Shown here: one piece after another, positions 1 through 7,639 of the stretch
Layout of the letters: each line of letters starts with the position of its first letter
Numbering within the stretch: position 1 is the first letter of the stretch
Assembly: GCA_041908795.1 (NCBI GenBank)
Contig: JAYRER010000045.1
Span: 1-27,973 of the forward strand
DNA: 27,973 nucleotides
Reading direction: 5' to 3'
DNA from: CAYLHB01 sp041908795
Lineage (GTDB): Bacteria; Patescibacteriota; Minisyncoccia; Phycocordibacterales; UBA12088
Made by a program: the position numbers and the translations under genes
The notes under the pieces: model-generated
Told to the model about the DNA's origin: nothing
Seen by the model: the letters and a program-made list of their open reading frames with translations, nothing else
Databases searched by the model: none

Positions 1-1887
1 ATCATCAATCCTGTAAGCACTACCCTCCTTCGTAGCAGTCGAAGTGATTGCCGACGTGGTGGTGGTAGAGATCGTGTTACCGCTTCCATCCTCGACATGG
101 TACACGAAGACCGAAGAAGTTGTGGCACTCACGTAGAACGTGTCGTCGAATGCGCTAAGATCGAACACGAACTTAAAGTCGCCGACATCGTTTGCGTTGT
201 CATCACCAGCTGTCTTTGTCTCAGTGATGTTGCCAATTTCCGCAAAGAGACCTTCGCTCTGGAGTGTGTGTGTTTCACCAACCGCTGAGCCTGTGAGGTC
301 AGAGACACCAATGGTTTCCTCTCCTTCCGCCTCAATCGCATCAACCTCGATATCGTTGATTGAAGCTTTGATAGTGTCACCATTTTCGAAGTTTCCAGTC
401 CTCTTGAGGATGTCAACCATGACCTTGACGGTTACCTTCTCGTCAGCATCAATCACAAACTCTTCTGTGTCAAACGTAAACGTGGTCGAAGCTGCAGCTG
501 TGCCAGCGTTTTGTGTTGTGTAGTCATCGAAGATCGTACCGTCGATTTCGAGCTTCACATCGCTCACAACTTGGTTGAAGACGTCCGAACCAATGTCGAA
601 ACGAATAGGAAGTTCGGTTATTTCTATGTCGCTCTCTTCAGCTTTAAGATCGAATACCATTACCGTTACGTCATCAGTCGACTCATCATCATCAACACGG
701 ATGGTTGAAGCCTTAGGATTGCTCGATGCGAGCGAAACCTTGAGCTCCTCACCCTGGCCTGCCGGCTCAGTCGTGAAGGTGCGCTCGTCCTCTGCGTCTT
801 CAAGAAGGTCTGCATCACCCACGTACTGATCTATGCCGGCACCGTCACGTGCGCGGATACCATCAGCAGGAATCCACACATTCCATGTGGTGTTGTCATC
901 TTCGCCGTCGTAGTTGCCGACCGCAGTCACCGCAACAACGATCTTTGCCTTATCATCTTCATTGATGACTTCATCAAGTCCGGAGAAGGTTATCTCCCAC
1001 GCATTGCCCGTGATATCCTCCCAGTCGCCCTTGCTTCCTGCGTCTACTTCAGCAACCTGCTCGCCGTCTACGAGAAGCTGAACTGACTCAAATGACTCGT
1101 AAGGCTTGACAGAGTAGTTACTGTCACCAGCTGTCGCTTCGAAGCGGACGTCGACACGCTTAATCGCAGCGTCGGCATCCTCAACATCGAACTCAAAGCC
1201 GGCAACTTCTACTTCCTCTTCACCCTCACCCACCTCAGCGGATGAAGGGGAGCTTGAGCGCTTGAAGTCCTCAAGTGAAGCTTCACCGCCGGAGAGCTCC
1301 TCATTGTCTTCACCCTCCTCGCCTTCTTCACCTTCCTCAACGTCTTCTCCAGGAACATCAGGTGTTTCCGGAGCGGATGAACAAATCATGTTTGCCTTTG
1401 CGCGAGTGGAAGCGCCGAAGAAGCCGGTGCCCGAGGTAAGACCGAGCGGAGTCAAGATGTCGGCGGCAAATGCCTCCTGCATCTTCTTCACCGCTGCAGC
1501 CGTTGCGGGACCGTAAAATGAGGACTCCTGACCGGGAGAACCTGCACCTGACATTGAAACCTGGAAGCCCTTCAAATTGAGAAGCTTCTGGAGGTCCATC
1601 ACATCCGTGCCGGTGTCACCAGTCTTAAGATTCCTGGTAAAGTTGCACGACATCATCGCGCCCGTAGAAGGAGTTGACTCCTCTTCTTCACCCTCCTCAT
1701 CGAGAACGGCGCGAGCCTGCTCCGCCTTGTCAGCGGGAATGATATCGAGCGCAATGAAGAGCTCGACAAGCTCCGAAAGGGTTACCGCGTGCGCGCGCTG
1801 TGCAGCGAACGCAAACGAGAGACCTGCGATCATCGCAACGGCAACGAGGCCGGCGGCAATCTTATTGAGCGTTAACGTTTTCGTCAT
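1..1887 (-). CDS. Secreted acidic surface protein with peptidoglycan-binding-like domain (C-terminus beyond window)
   Basis: The frame is open from an ATG at 1887 to base 1, giving 629 residues without a stop, so the C-terminus lies outside the window. Residues 1-34 form a signal peptide: Lys near the start, a hydrophobic core at about 11-29, and an AHA cleavage-like site at 32-34. Residues about 80-168 match the peptidoglycan-binding-like repeat common in parcubacterial exported proteins (VMDLQKLLNLKGF, then SFYGPATAAAV). Cys80 and Cys168 bracket it and may form a disulfide. A Glu/Gly/Ser-rich linker follows at about 170-225. The rest looks like beta-rich Ig-type segments rich in Asp, Glu and Thr, which could bind divalent cations. 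An extracellular, wall-associated or S-layer-like role is inferred. A GGGGAGGGG stretch (1903-1911) lies 15 bases before the ATG, a rather distant SD. The exact function is unknown. Confidence 0.85.
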   Translation of the reverse strand, partial: MTKTLTLNKIAAGLVAVAMIAGLSFAFAAQRAHAVTLSELVELFIALDIIPADKAEQARAVLDEEGEEEESTPSTGAMMSCNFTRNLKTGDTGTDVMDLQKLLNLKGFQVSMSGAGSPGQESSFYGPATAAAVKKMQEAFAADILTPLGLTSGTGFFGASTRAKANMICSSAPETPDVPGEDVEEGEEGEEGEDNEELSGGEASLEDFKRSSSPSSAEVGEGEEEVEVAGFEFDVEDADAAIKRVDVRFEATAGDSNYSVKPYESFESVQLLVDGEQVAEVDAGSKGDWEDITGNAWEITFSGLDEVINEDDKAKIVVAVTAVGNYDGEDDNTTWNVWIPADGIRARDGAGIDQYVGDADLLEDAEDERTFTTEPAGQGEELKVSLASSNPKASTIRVDDDESTDDVTVMVFDLKAEESDIEITELPIRFDIGSDVFNQVVSDVKLEIDGTIFDDYTTQNAGTAAASTTFTFDTEEFVIDADEKVTVKVMVDILKRTGNFENGDTIKASINDIEVDAIEAEGEETIGVSDLTGSAVGETHTLQSEGLFAEIGNITETKTAGDDNANDVGDFKFVFDLSAFDDTFYVSATTSSVFVYHVEDGSGNTISTTTTSAITSTATKEGSAYRIDD

Positions 1888-1923
1888 GTTTACTAATTGT
1901 TACCCCTCCCCGCGGGTAATTAG

Positions 1924-1977
1924 CTTGTAATGCTTGTAACCGCAGAAAGGAGATTTATTGTGTCGCACCTTGTAATG
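1924..1977. repeat. Three short direct repeats (CTTGTAA) upstream of the left-edge surface gene
   Basis: CTTGTAATG occurs at 1924-1932 and 1969-1977, and CTTGTAAC at 1933-1940, so the first two sit in tandem with a 9-base period. Read toward the gene at 1887 they appear as TTACAAG. Their position 37-90 bases before the start suggests operator sites or leader elements. That is inference; the repeats are short enough that chance cannot be excluded. Confidence 0.3.
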
Positions 1978-2003
1978 TGCAACACGCTTATAAAGCTATG
2001 TAT

Positions 2004-2206
2004 GTTCGTACACTCGCGTGCACGAACCACCAACTTCTTTGCCACACACTTAACTTCTCATTGAGTGTGCAACGTTGGTTCCGAAGAATGTGAGACCGAG
2101 TAGCTACCGTAACAATCAGTTGCCGAGAACGGCAACGGGATGAAGTCACGCAGTAGTTTAATGCATGCAGAAGTTTCAAAACAAGGATGCGCATGCATCA
2201 TCCTTG
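2004..2206. repeat. Cluster of four inverted repeats; candidate structured RNA or cis-element
   Basis: Four hairpin-capable elements occur in about 200 bp. (1) 2004-2013 pairs with 2018-2027 over 10 positions with one mismatch; on the minus strand the mismatch becomes a G.U pair and the loop reads GCGA, a GNRA tetraloop. (2) A nested hairpin at 2029-2079: ACCAAC/GTTGGT outside, TTG/CAA in the middle, CACACTTAA/TTGAGTGTG inside. (3) GTTGCCG-AGAA-CGGCAAC at 2119-2136. (4) CAAGGATG/CATCCTTG at 2182-2206 with a 9-base loop. Bases 2161-2168 are perfectly complementary to 2191-2198 in the loop of element 4, so an alternative pairing or pseudoknot is possible. No known RNA family was recognised. Confidence 0.4.
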
Positions 2207-2267
2207 CATTTCGGTAGTCAGATTTAATTTTCAGAACTATGGCAGACACTGTTATGCATCCAGTTAT

Positions 2268-2276
2268 TTATGCACA
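2268..2276 (+). promoter_or_regulatory. DnaA-box-like site (relaxed match)
   Basis: TTATGCACA fits the relaxed DnaA-box pattern TTATNCACA on the plus strand. It lies 165 bases from a perfect box on the other strand, in non-coding DNA. A single relaxed box is weak evidence; it counts mainly with the site at 2441. Confidence 0.3.
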
Positions 2277-2440
2277 CCGCACCTTCACACAACTCACAAT
2301 GAGCAGTGTGAAATGCGATTTCTTTCCTTAACGTATATTCAGTTGTCAACGTACTTTCACCACACGTACGCATCAATACTCCGCCCCACGGTGGTACAAA
2401 CAAGTATAGGGCAGTCTGTGCATGAAACCAAAAGGTTTCT

Positions 2441-2449
2441 TGTGGATAA
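2441..2449 (-). promoter_or_regulatory. Perfect consensus DnaA box
   Basis: TGTGGATAA here is the exact reverse complement of TTATCCACA, the strongest bacterial DnaA-box sequence. A poorer relative (TGTGCATGA) occurs 24 bases to the left. The site is in the window's largest non-coding stretch. No dnaA or dnaN gene is in the window, so a role as replication origin, DnaA titration site or DnaA-regulated promoter cannot be separated. Confidence 0.4.
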
Positions 2450-2453
2450 CCCT

Positions 2454-2475
2454 TGAAAAAAGCTAGGAATAGCTT
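2454..2475 (-). terminator. Weak intrinsic-terminator-like hairpin
   Basis: On the minus strand, AAGCTA-TTCC-TAGCTT forms a 6-bp stem with a 4-base loop, followed directly by TTTTTC. This could end transcripts from the helix-turn-helix gene, whose stop is about 255 bases upstream. The stem is AT-rich and short, so the call is tentative. Confidence 0.3.
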
Positions 2476-2730
2476 GCCTATTCAAAGGAACTCAGCCAGC
2501 ATGTCATAGCCCCTCCCTTGGGTCAACTTGCGCGCACCTAGAAAATATGTGGCTTCCCCGTACCTGTTATTCGCCGATCAGAGTTGCTCATGCAAGCAAA
2601 ACGAGCAAACCGCCACTTGCACAAACTAAGCGAACGCACGCCCCGCTGCATACTGAGACGACTGCGGATTCTACGACTTACGTTCAAACAGAAGAGGAAA
2701 CGCAAGATACGAGGTGTCAATACCTGCTCG

Positions 2731-3516
2731 CTACACGAGCGCGTACGTACTCCAACGCTTCTCCCCCTCTTTCTTAAGGACACCTTGTGCGACCAGTGCG
2801 AGGAGCTCGCGCTGAAGTGTTTTTTCGGAACAGTCCTTTACAACCAGACTCACGTCTTTTATTGAAATTCTTTCCTTTTTTTGAAGCAGTCCGAGTATTA
2901 CCGCACGTCTGTCCTTTTTAACCATGTTTATGCTGTGTGAGCTTCTGTTTTGAATTGATGCATTTCCACCCGCATCTGTCTCTTTCGACTCACCATAATT
3001 CGCTCTCTGATACTGTCCCTTTTGTTGACCATGTCCCCTTTGTTTTTCGTCTGTTATATGACTGTACTGATCTTCCCCTTCCATCATGTATGTATCGAGT
3101 GAATGCAGTGTCTCCATCTCAGGACGTGTAGCGGTGAACATTTCTCTCTGTAACATATCGCTCCGCTCGCTCCATTTATATCCCTCGATGTCGTTAATGA
3201 GCGTTTTGATTTCCTTACACATTATAGAAGAGTTCATTCCCGTAATTAAGCCACCCATATGGGCCGAACGGATAAGTGAGCTACAGTACCTACACACCGC
3301 ACTAAGCTCACGAGGAGCGCTTCCTCCGTACATGTTGGCGGCTTTTACAAGTCGTATTGCAGCATCTGAAAGTCCTTTACAGTACGCGGAGGTATCGTCA
3401 ATCGAACTACTAATGAGTAAGAGTGCGGCGGCGATGCGCTCTGTCTTTTCTATCACGTACTTGTTCAGCTCATTGTCTTTTACAAGCTTCGTATTTGATT
3501 TGTAGTCTATGTTCAT
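2731..3516 (-). CDS. Helix-turn-helix (DeoR-like) putative DNA-binding protein
   Basis: 261 residues. Residues about 200-260 form a winged helix-turn-helix of the DeoR-like type, with SIKDVSLVVKDCSEKTLQREL as core and recognition helix followed by a wing (GVLKKEGEKRWSTYALV). This C-terminal pattern is, from memory, recurrent in parcubacterial proteins. Residues about 10-125 look all-helical, with KTERIAAALLLISSSIDD and a conserved-looking MYGGSAPREL segment. A Gln/Gly/Ser-rich linker spans 140-198. There is no membrane segment or signal peptide, so it is cytoplasmic. The gene stands alone: its stop faces a long non-coding region and its start is divergent from ftsK. Translation from the ATG at 3514-3516 has no clear SD. 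Its target is unknown; autoregulation through the palindrome at 3536-3546 is a guess. A 5-bp GCTCG/CGAGC hairpin overlaps the stop codon. Confidence 0.75.
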   Translation of the reverse strand: MNIDYKSNTKLVKDNELNKYVIEKTERIAAALLLISSSIDDTSAYCKGLSDAAIRLVKAANMYGGSAPRELSAVCRYCSSLIRSAHMGGLITGMNSSIMCKEIKTLINDIEGYKWSERSDMLQREMFTATRPEMETLHSLDTYMMEGEDQYSHITDEKQRGHGQQKGQYQRANYGESKETDAGGNASIQNRSSHSINMVKKDRRAVILGLLQKKERISIKDVSLVVKDCSEKTLQRELLALVAQGVLKKEGEKRWSTYALV

Positions 3517-3535
3517 TTGGCTATTGGTGGCTTTT

Positions 3536-3546
3536 ACTGTAACAGT
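3536..3546 (-). promoter_or_regulatory. Palindrome overlapping a possible extended -10 of the HTH gene
   Basis: ACTGT-A-ACAGT is a perfect 5+1+5 inverted repeat. Read on the minus strand it contains TGTTACAGT, an extended -10-like element about 19 bases before the HTH start codon. A palindrome on a promoter next to a putative regulator fits an autoregulatory operator, but this is inference from position only. Confidence 0.3.
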
Positions 3547-3804
3547 CTTTTCTGTCTATGGATTTTTAATGCATGTCTTATAGTTTACACTAAATGACTT
3601 TTAAGGCTTTTGTGTCCTTTGGTGTATCAGAGTCAGTATACGTGTTGTCCGTGTAACTGCAACTTCGTCTGTTACGATATTTTTTTCGGTACCCCATGTT
3701 ACGTCAGTTCACTTTGCACCGTTGTTGGCAATCAGTTTGCATCGGTATGTTGTTGGTTGGATACACAAAATGGCATGTAGCACCTCACTTCAATCGTTGA
3801 GCCG

Positions 3805-3813
3805 TGGTATTAT
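3805..3813 (+). promoter_or_regulatory. Extended -10 promoter of ftsK, predicting a leaderless mRNA
   Basis: TGGTATTAT is a TGn extended -10 with TATTAT as hexamer. Six bases follow and then the GTG at 3820, so the usual start point falls on or next to the G of the start codon. No SD lies before the GTG and no good -35 is visible, as expected for an extended -10 promoter. Confidence 0.6.
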
Positions 3814-3819
3814 TCCTGC

Positions 3820-6066
3820 GTGGGGAAAAAGGATTCAAATACTATTTCCAAAAGCGCCACTTCCAAGGAAACGAAGAAGACGCTTGTGGAAGATATAGGG
3901 CATGACTCAGTACGGCTAATTGCCGGCATCGTACTCGTACTTGTAAGCATACTCATCACACTCGCCGCATTGGGACTTGCGGGAACTGCGGGAGCATACC
4001 TTTTCAGAGGTCTCGACTATCTGTTCGGGGTCGGCTACTACGTGTTGCCATTTGTGTTTTTTGGTCTTGGTGTCGCACTCTTCGCTCGCAGGGTACCCGG
4101 CTCCCGCGTCGACGCTATCCGTGCCTGTGGAGGAGCCTTGTTTGTTGCGTCCCTTCTTGGCGTTGTTCATTTGATTGTATCCGATGAGGGTGGGGTTATC
4201 GGTTTCGGCATCGCCTACGTACTTGTGGCGGCACTTGAGCGCACCGCTTCACTCGTGGTACTCATCTCGTTCCTCCTTATTGCGCTCGTGCTCCTTGTGG
4301 ATGCACAGGTTTGGTACTCTACGTGGCATGCGCTCGCGCGCCTTTTCATAAGACCCCTACGTCCTACCGAAACTGATGATGAACCCGCTGTAGTGGTTGC
4401 GCTCCCGCAAGACGACGCACCGACAGTGACCACTCCTGAATTGGAATCTCAAACAGAGCCTGAGAACGACCAAGATGAAAAAAATTCCCGCGGAACGGGA
4501 GAACAACCCTTTGAAGACCTTATTTCAACAAGTGCACGGGGTCGCAAGGGTGAGCCTTTACTCCCTGACACCTATGTGCCGCCGCCGTTTTCCATTCTCG
4601 AGCGCGACCGTGGAAAAGCGGTGACAGGGGACACCAAAGCGAAGTCGAACATCATCAAGCGCACCCTCCAAAACTTCGGTATACGTGTCGAGATGGATGA
4701 AATCACCGTGGGGCCCACCGTCACCCGCTACGCCCTCAAGCCCGCTGAAGGAGTGCGGCTTGAACGCATCGAGGGGCTCCAGAAAAATTTGGAGCTTGCG
4801 CTCGCGGCTCCGTCACTGCGCATTGAGGCACCCATACCAGGGAAATCGCTCGTCGGCATTGAGGTGCCCAACACCGACAAATCAACGGTGGGGCTCGGTA
4901 GGCTCCTTGAGGACCCCGCATTTATGGAGAGCCAGAAGCCACTCCTTGTCGCCTTGGGCCGCGACATTACCGGCAGTCCACACTACGCAGACATCAGCAA
5001 AATGCCCCATGCACTTGTGGCAGGAGCTACCGGTGCGGGCAAGTCGGTCACTATCCATGCCCTCATTACCTCTCTCCTTTACCGTAACGGGCCACAACGT
5101 CTCCGTCTGATCCTCGTGGACCCGAAACGCGTGGAGCTCACACTTTACAATGGTATTCCCCACCTCCTTACCCCCGTGATTACCGATGCGCGAAAGACCA
5201 TCGGAGCCTTACGGTGGGCCGCGAAGGAAATGGAACGGAGATTGGAGCTTTTCGGCGAACTAAAGGTGCGCGATATTGCAAGCTACCATGCGAGCGTACT
5301 TACCCCCGCGCTCGCGCGAGCAGCAAAACGTAATGAGGAGATGGAGCTCCCTGAGAGTATCTCCCACATAGTTATTGTGATAGATGAACTCGCAGACATC
5401 ATGCAGGCATACCCTCGCGACCTTGAAGCGTCCATTGTGCGCCTCGCACAAATGGCGCGCGCGGCGGGTATCCACCTCATACTCTCAACGCAACGACCTT
5501 CGGTGAATGTCATTACCGGACTCATAAAAGCGAATGTACCGTTCCGTGTGGCCCTCCAAGTGGCAAGTCAAATAGACTCACGTACCATACTCGACCAGCC
5601 CGGGGCGGAGAAACTCCTCGGCGCGGGCGATATGCTCTACCTCTCCGCAGACATGAGCAAGCCGCGCCGTCTGCAATCCCCCTTCATTACCGAAGGTGAG
5701 GTGAAAAAAGTTGTCCAGTTCCTTACCAAACACAACGACACGCCGCTTGAGGCACCATTAGAGCTCGGGCAGAGCGACGTCGACACGGCAAAAGCGGAAA
5801 ATAACGGGGGTATCGCACTTGATGATATGATGCCAAGCGAAGGGAACGATGATGAAATATTCGAACAGGCGCGACAACTTGTAGTCGTGGAGCAAAAGGC
5901 CAGCACCTCACTTCTTCAGCGTAAACTTTCAATAGGGTACGGCAGGGCCGCCCGCGTCATGGATCTATTGGAAGAGCGCGGAGTGATCGGTCCCCAAAAC
6001 GGGAGCAAAGCAAGAGAAGTGCTCATTCCCCCACCCTCGGGCTTTTCGGGAAGGAGCGACCAGTAG
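3820..6066 (+). CDS. ftsK: DNA translocase FtsK/SpoIIIE
   Basis: 748 residues, a usual length for compact FtsK proteins. It pumps double-stranded DNA through the division septum during chromosome segregation, using ATP. Residues about 33-162 hold four to five membrane segments. An acidic linker covers about 180-250. The motor domain follows, with Walker A GATGAGKS at 400-407, a Walker B-like IVIVIDELADIM near 517-528 and the STQRPSVNVITGLIKANVP stretch typical of the family. Residues about 678-735 form the gamma winged helix that in known FtsK proteins reads polarity sequences on DNA. The GTG at 3820 was chosen because an extended -10 element lies six bases upstream and no better in-frame start with an SD exists. 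It heads a tight cluster with the 6072 gene and recA. No target motif or dif site was recognised. Confidence 0.95.
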   Translation: MGKKDSNTISKSATSKETKKTLVEDIGHDSVRLIAGIVLVLVSILITLAALGLAGTAGAYLFRGLDYLFGVGYYVLPFVFFGLGVALFARRVPGSRVDAIRACGGALFVASLLGVVHLIVSDEGGVIGFGIAYVLVAALERTASLVVLISFLLIALVLLVDAQVWYSTWHALARLFIRPLRPTETDDEPAVVVALPQDDAPTVTTPELESQTEPENDQDEKNSRGTGEQPFEDLISTSARGRKGEPLLPDTYVPPPFSILERDRGKAVTGDTKAKSNIIKRTLQNFGIRVEMDEITVGPTVTRYALKPAEGVRLERIEGLQKNLELALAAPSLRIEAPIPGKSLVGIEVPNTDKSTVGLGRLLEDPAFMESQKPLLVALGRDITGSPHYADISKMPHALVAGATGAGKSVTIHALITSLLYRNGPQRLRLILVDPKRVELTLYNGIPHLLTPVITDARKTIGALRWAAKEMERRLELFGELKVRDIASYHASVLTPALARAAKRNEEMELPESISHIVIVIDELADIMQAYPRDLEASIVRLAQMARAAGIHLILSTQRPSVNVITGLIKANVPFRVALQVASQIDSRTILDQPGAEKLLGAGDMLYLSADMSKPRRLQSPFITEGEVKKVVQFLTKHNDTPLEAPLELGQSDVDTAKAENNGGIALDDMMPSEGNDDEIFEQARQLVVVEQKASTSLLQRKLSIGYGRAARVMDLLEERGVIGPQNGSKAREVLIPPPSGFSGRSDQ

Positions 6067-6071
6067 CAACC

Positions 6072-6500
6072 ATGAAGCTCTCCCTCACACGAAGTAACGA
6101 ACGGTGGAGCATCGCACTCACGGGAGTCCTCATGACGTTCTGTATCGGGTATGGATTGTTTCAAGCGCGCGCACTCCTTGCGGGGCCTCAGATCACTATT
6201 GAATCGCCGCGTGCAGGGGAAACAGTGCGCGGCATACTCACCACAGTGCGCGGAACCGCCCACAACATCTCCCACATCACTCTGAACGGGCGAAAAATAT
6301 ACACAGACCCCGACGGCAATTTTTCAGAACTTACACTCGTGCCGCACGGGTACGCCGTGTTTCGAGTGGGTGTGAGTGATCGATTCGACCGCTATCGGGA
6401 GGAGCGTGTGGTGTTCTACGGAGATCCTCAACCCGCTGAGGCAAGCACGACACACGCGACGTCCACCAACCCATTATCATTCAACAACCACCATGAATAA
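6072..6500 (+). CDS. Small single-pass membrane protein with Ig-like domain
   Basis: 142 residues. A short basic N-terminus is followed by one membrane segment at about 14-33. An Ig-like beta domain covers about 38-115 (ITIESPRAGETVRG, then ITLNGRKIYTDPDGNFSE), resembling glucodextranase-B-type or cadherin-like Ig folds of bacterial surface proteins. The tail is Ser/Thr/His-rich. An outward-facing Ig domain is expected. The gene starts 5 bases after the ftsK stop, with AAGGAG at 6051-6056 inside ftsK, and its last 8 bases overlap the start of recA. Translational coupling with both neighbours is therefore likely. The function is not known; a role at the septum next to FtsK is speculation. Confidence 0.7.
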   Translation: MKLSLTRSNERWSIALTGVLMTFCIGYGLFQARALLAGPQITIESPRAGETVRGILTTVRGTAHNISHITLNGRKIYTDPDGNFSELTLVPHGYAVFRVGVSDRFDRYREERVVFYGDPQPAEASTTHATSTNPLSFNNHHE

Positions 6501-7551
6501 AAAAACGGTACGTACGAGAAGTAAGAAATCGGAGAGTGAAGCGACTATTGAAACTACACACACATCACCTGCCGGCACCGATACCATTGCCGCAACATTG
6601 CGGCAAATAAAAACCAAGTTTGGAGAGGAGGCCATCATGACCCTTGGAGAAGCACCTAAAGTGGGCGTGGACGCCGTGCCGTCCGGCTCACTCGGACTTG
6701 ATTGGGCACTCGGCATCGGTGGATACCCTCGTGGACGCATCATTGAGATATTCGGACCGGAGAGTTCGGGAAAGACCACCCTCACGCTCCATGTCATCGC
6801 GGAGGCACAGCGACGAGGCGGTATCTGCGCTTTTATTGACGCGGAGCACGCGCTTGACCCGGAGTATGCACAAAAAGTGGGAGTTAAAACGGAAGAACTC
6901 TTGGTGAGCCAACCAGACACCGGTGAGCAAGCACTCGAGATCGTCGAGTCCTTGGTGCGAAGCGGCAAACTCGATGTTGTGGTGGTAGACTCCGTGGCGG
7001 CACTCACACCCCGCGACGAAATCGAAGGGGAAATGGGACAACAACACGTCGGTAAGCAAGCGCGCCTCATGAGCCAGGCACTGCGCAAGCTCACCGCCAT
7101 AGTCGCAAAATCAAAGACTGTGGTCATTTTCATCAACCAGATACGTATGCAGATAGGGGTAATGTTCGGAAATCCTGAAACCACACCAGGAGGTAAAGCG
7201 CTCAAGTTCTACACCTCGGTACGTCTCGATATCCGTCGCATCGCACAGATCAAGAAGGGTGAAGAAACCGTGGGCGGTAGGCACCGTGTGAAGGTTGTGA
7301 AGAACAAGGTTGCCCCACCCTTCCGTGTCACAGAGTTTGATCTCATGTATAACGAAGGCATTAGCCAAGAAGGAGAGCTTCTTGCACTCGGAGAGAAGTA
7401 TGGCCTTGTGACTAAGAGCGGCTCAAGTTATCAGTACGGAGAGGTGAAACTCGGACGTGGATACGACGCCGCACGCACATTCCTTCGGGAGAACAAGGAT
7501 ATCGCAAACGAACTCCTCAAGGCGGTACGGACACAACTTTCCTCGCTTTAG
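6493..7551 (+). CDS. recA: Recombinase RecA
   Basis: 352 residues from the ATG at 6493. RecA forms ATP-dependent filaments on single-stranded DNA and drives strand exchange and repair. Walker A is GPESSGKT at 88-95; the LDVVVVDSVAALTPRDE stretch is the Walker B region; MGQQHVGKQARLMSQALRKL, FINQIRMQIGVMFGNPETTPGG (L1/L2 region) and the C-terminal KLGRGYDAARTFL are clear family signatures. The N-terminus has about 30 extra Lys/Ser/Thr-rich residues before the core, and the acidic C-terminal tail of the E. coli protein is absent. Longer in-frame starts exist upstream but would lie deep inside the 6072 gene; the chosen ATG overlaps that gene by 8 bases. No intein is present. No SOS (LexA) box was recognised. 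Confidence 0.97.
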   Translation: MNKKTVRTRSKKSESEATIETTHTSPAGTDTIAATLRQIKTKFGEEAIMTLGEAPKVGVDAVPSGSLGLDWALGIGGYPRGRIIEIFGPESSGKTTLTLHVIAEAQRRGGICAFIDAEHALDPEYAQKVGVKTEELLVSQPDTGEQALEIVESLVRSGKLDVVVVDSVAALTPRDEIEGEMGQQHVGKQARLMSQALRKLTAIVAKSKTVVIFINQIRMQIGVMFGNPETTPGGKALKFYTSVRLDIRRIAQIKKGEETVGGRHRVKVVKNKVAPPFRVTEFDLMYNEGISQEGELLALGEKYGLVTKSGSSYQYGEVKLGRGYDAARTFLRENKDIANELLKAVRTQLSSL

Positions 7552-7583
7552 AGATCATTTCTCTGTATATGAGAGACGAATGT

Positions 7584-7597
7584 GTTGCGTGCGCAAC
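7584..7597. repeat. Inverted repeat between recA and efp
   Basis: GTTGCG-TG-CGCAAC is a perfect 6-bp inverted repeat 32 bases after the recA stop and just before the efp -35 element. A second small one (TCTCT/AGAGA, 7560-7576) precedes it. Neither has a T-run, so they could be a weak recA terminator or an operator for efp. Confidence 0.3.
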
Positions 7598-7601
7598 GCG
7601 G

Positions 7602-7630
7602 TAGACAACTTATGAAAAAATGGCTACAAT
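7602..7630 (+). promoter_or_regulatory. Promoter of efp with near-leaderless start
   Basis: TAGACA (7602-7607, 5 of 6 matches to TTGACA), a 17-base spacer and TACAAT (7625-7630) form a good housekeeping promoter. The ATG lies 9 bases past the -10, so the transcript would have 0-3 leader bases and no SD. Confidence 0.6.
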
Positions 7631-7639
7631 CCGCACACC

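Larger units (their letters stand above)
1888..2730. other. Long intergenic region without a convincing gene
   Basis: This 843-bp stretch lies between two minus-strand genes. All six frames hold only short frames with low-complexity or Arg/His-rich translations and no plausible start signals. Some stretches, notably about 2210-2360, look more AT-rich than the flanking genes. It holds three CTTGTAA copies (1924, 1933, 1969), a cluster of inverted repeats (2004-2206), a perfect DnaA-box match (2441-2449) with a relaxed match (2268-2276), and a small hairpin with a T-run on the minus strand (2454-2475). I see no tRNA, tmRNA, RNase P or SRP RNA hallmarks in it. Confidence 0.7.
3517..3819. other. 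Divergent intergenic region between the HTH gene and ftsK
   Basis: 303 bases without a gene. It appears AT-rich, with many T runs and no strong long hairpin. It should contain start signals for both flanking genes: a palindrome overlapping a TGTTACAGT element for the HTH gene, and an extended -10 element at the ftsK end. No DnaA-box match was found, and no convincing dif-type site despite the proximity of ftsK. Confidence 0.5.

Noticed and set aside
2029..2079. Possible integron attC site
   Set aside because: The outer arms ACCAAC and GTTGGT resemble attC ends, but they do not fit the RYYYAAC/GTTRRRY core, and no integrase or cassette array is present.
2187..2865. Short plus-strand frames (2187-2456 and 2584-2865) in and beside the long spacer
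   Set aside because: The translations are His/Arg-rich without recognisable pattern, have no SD or promoter, and the second runs into the end of the HTH gene on the other strand.
3517..3819. Possible dif recombination site next to ftsK
   Set aside because: No 28-base element with two partly palindromic 11-base arms and a central spacer was found.
6477..7205. A 242-codon antisense frame opposite recA
   Set aside because: It is the mirror of conserved recA codons, Ser/Pro-rich and low complexity, with no start signals.
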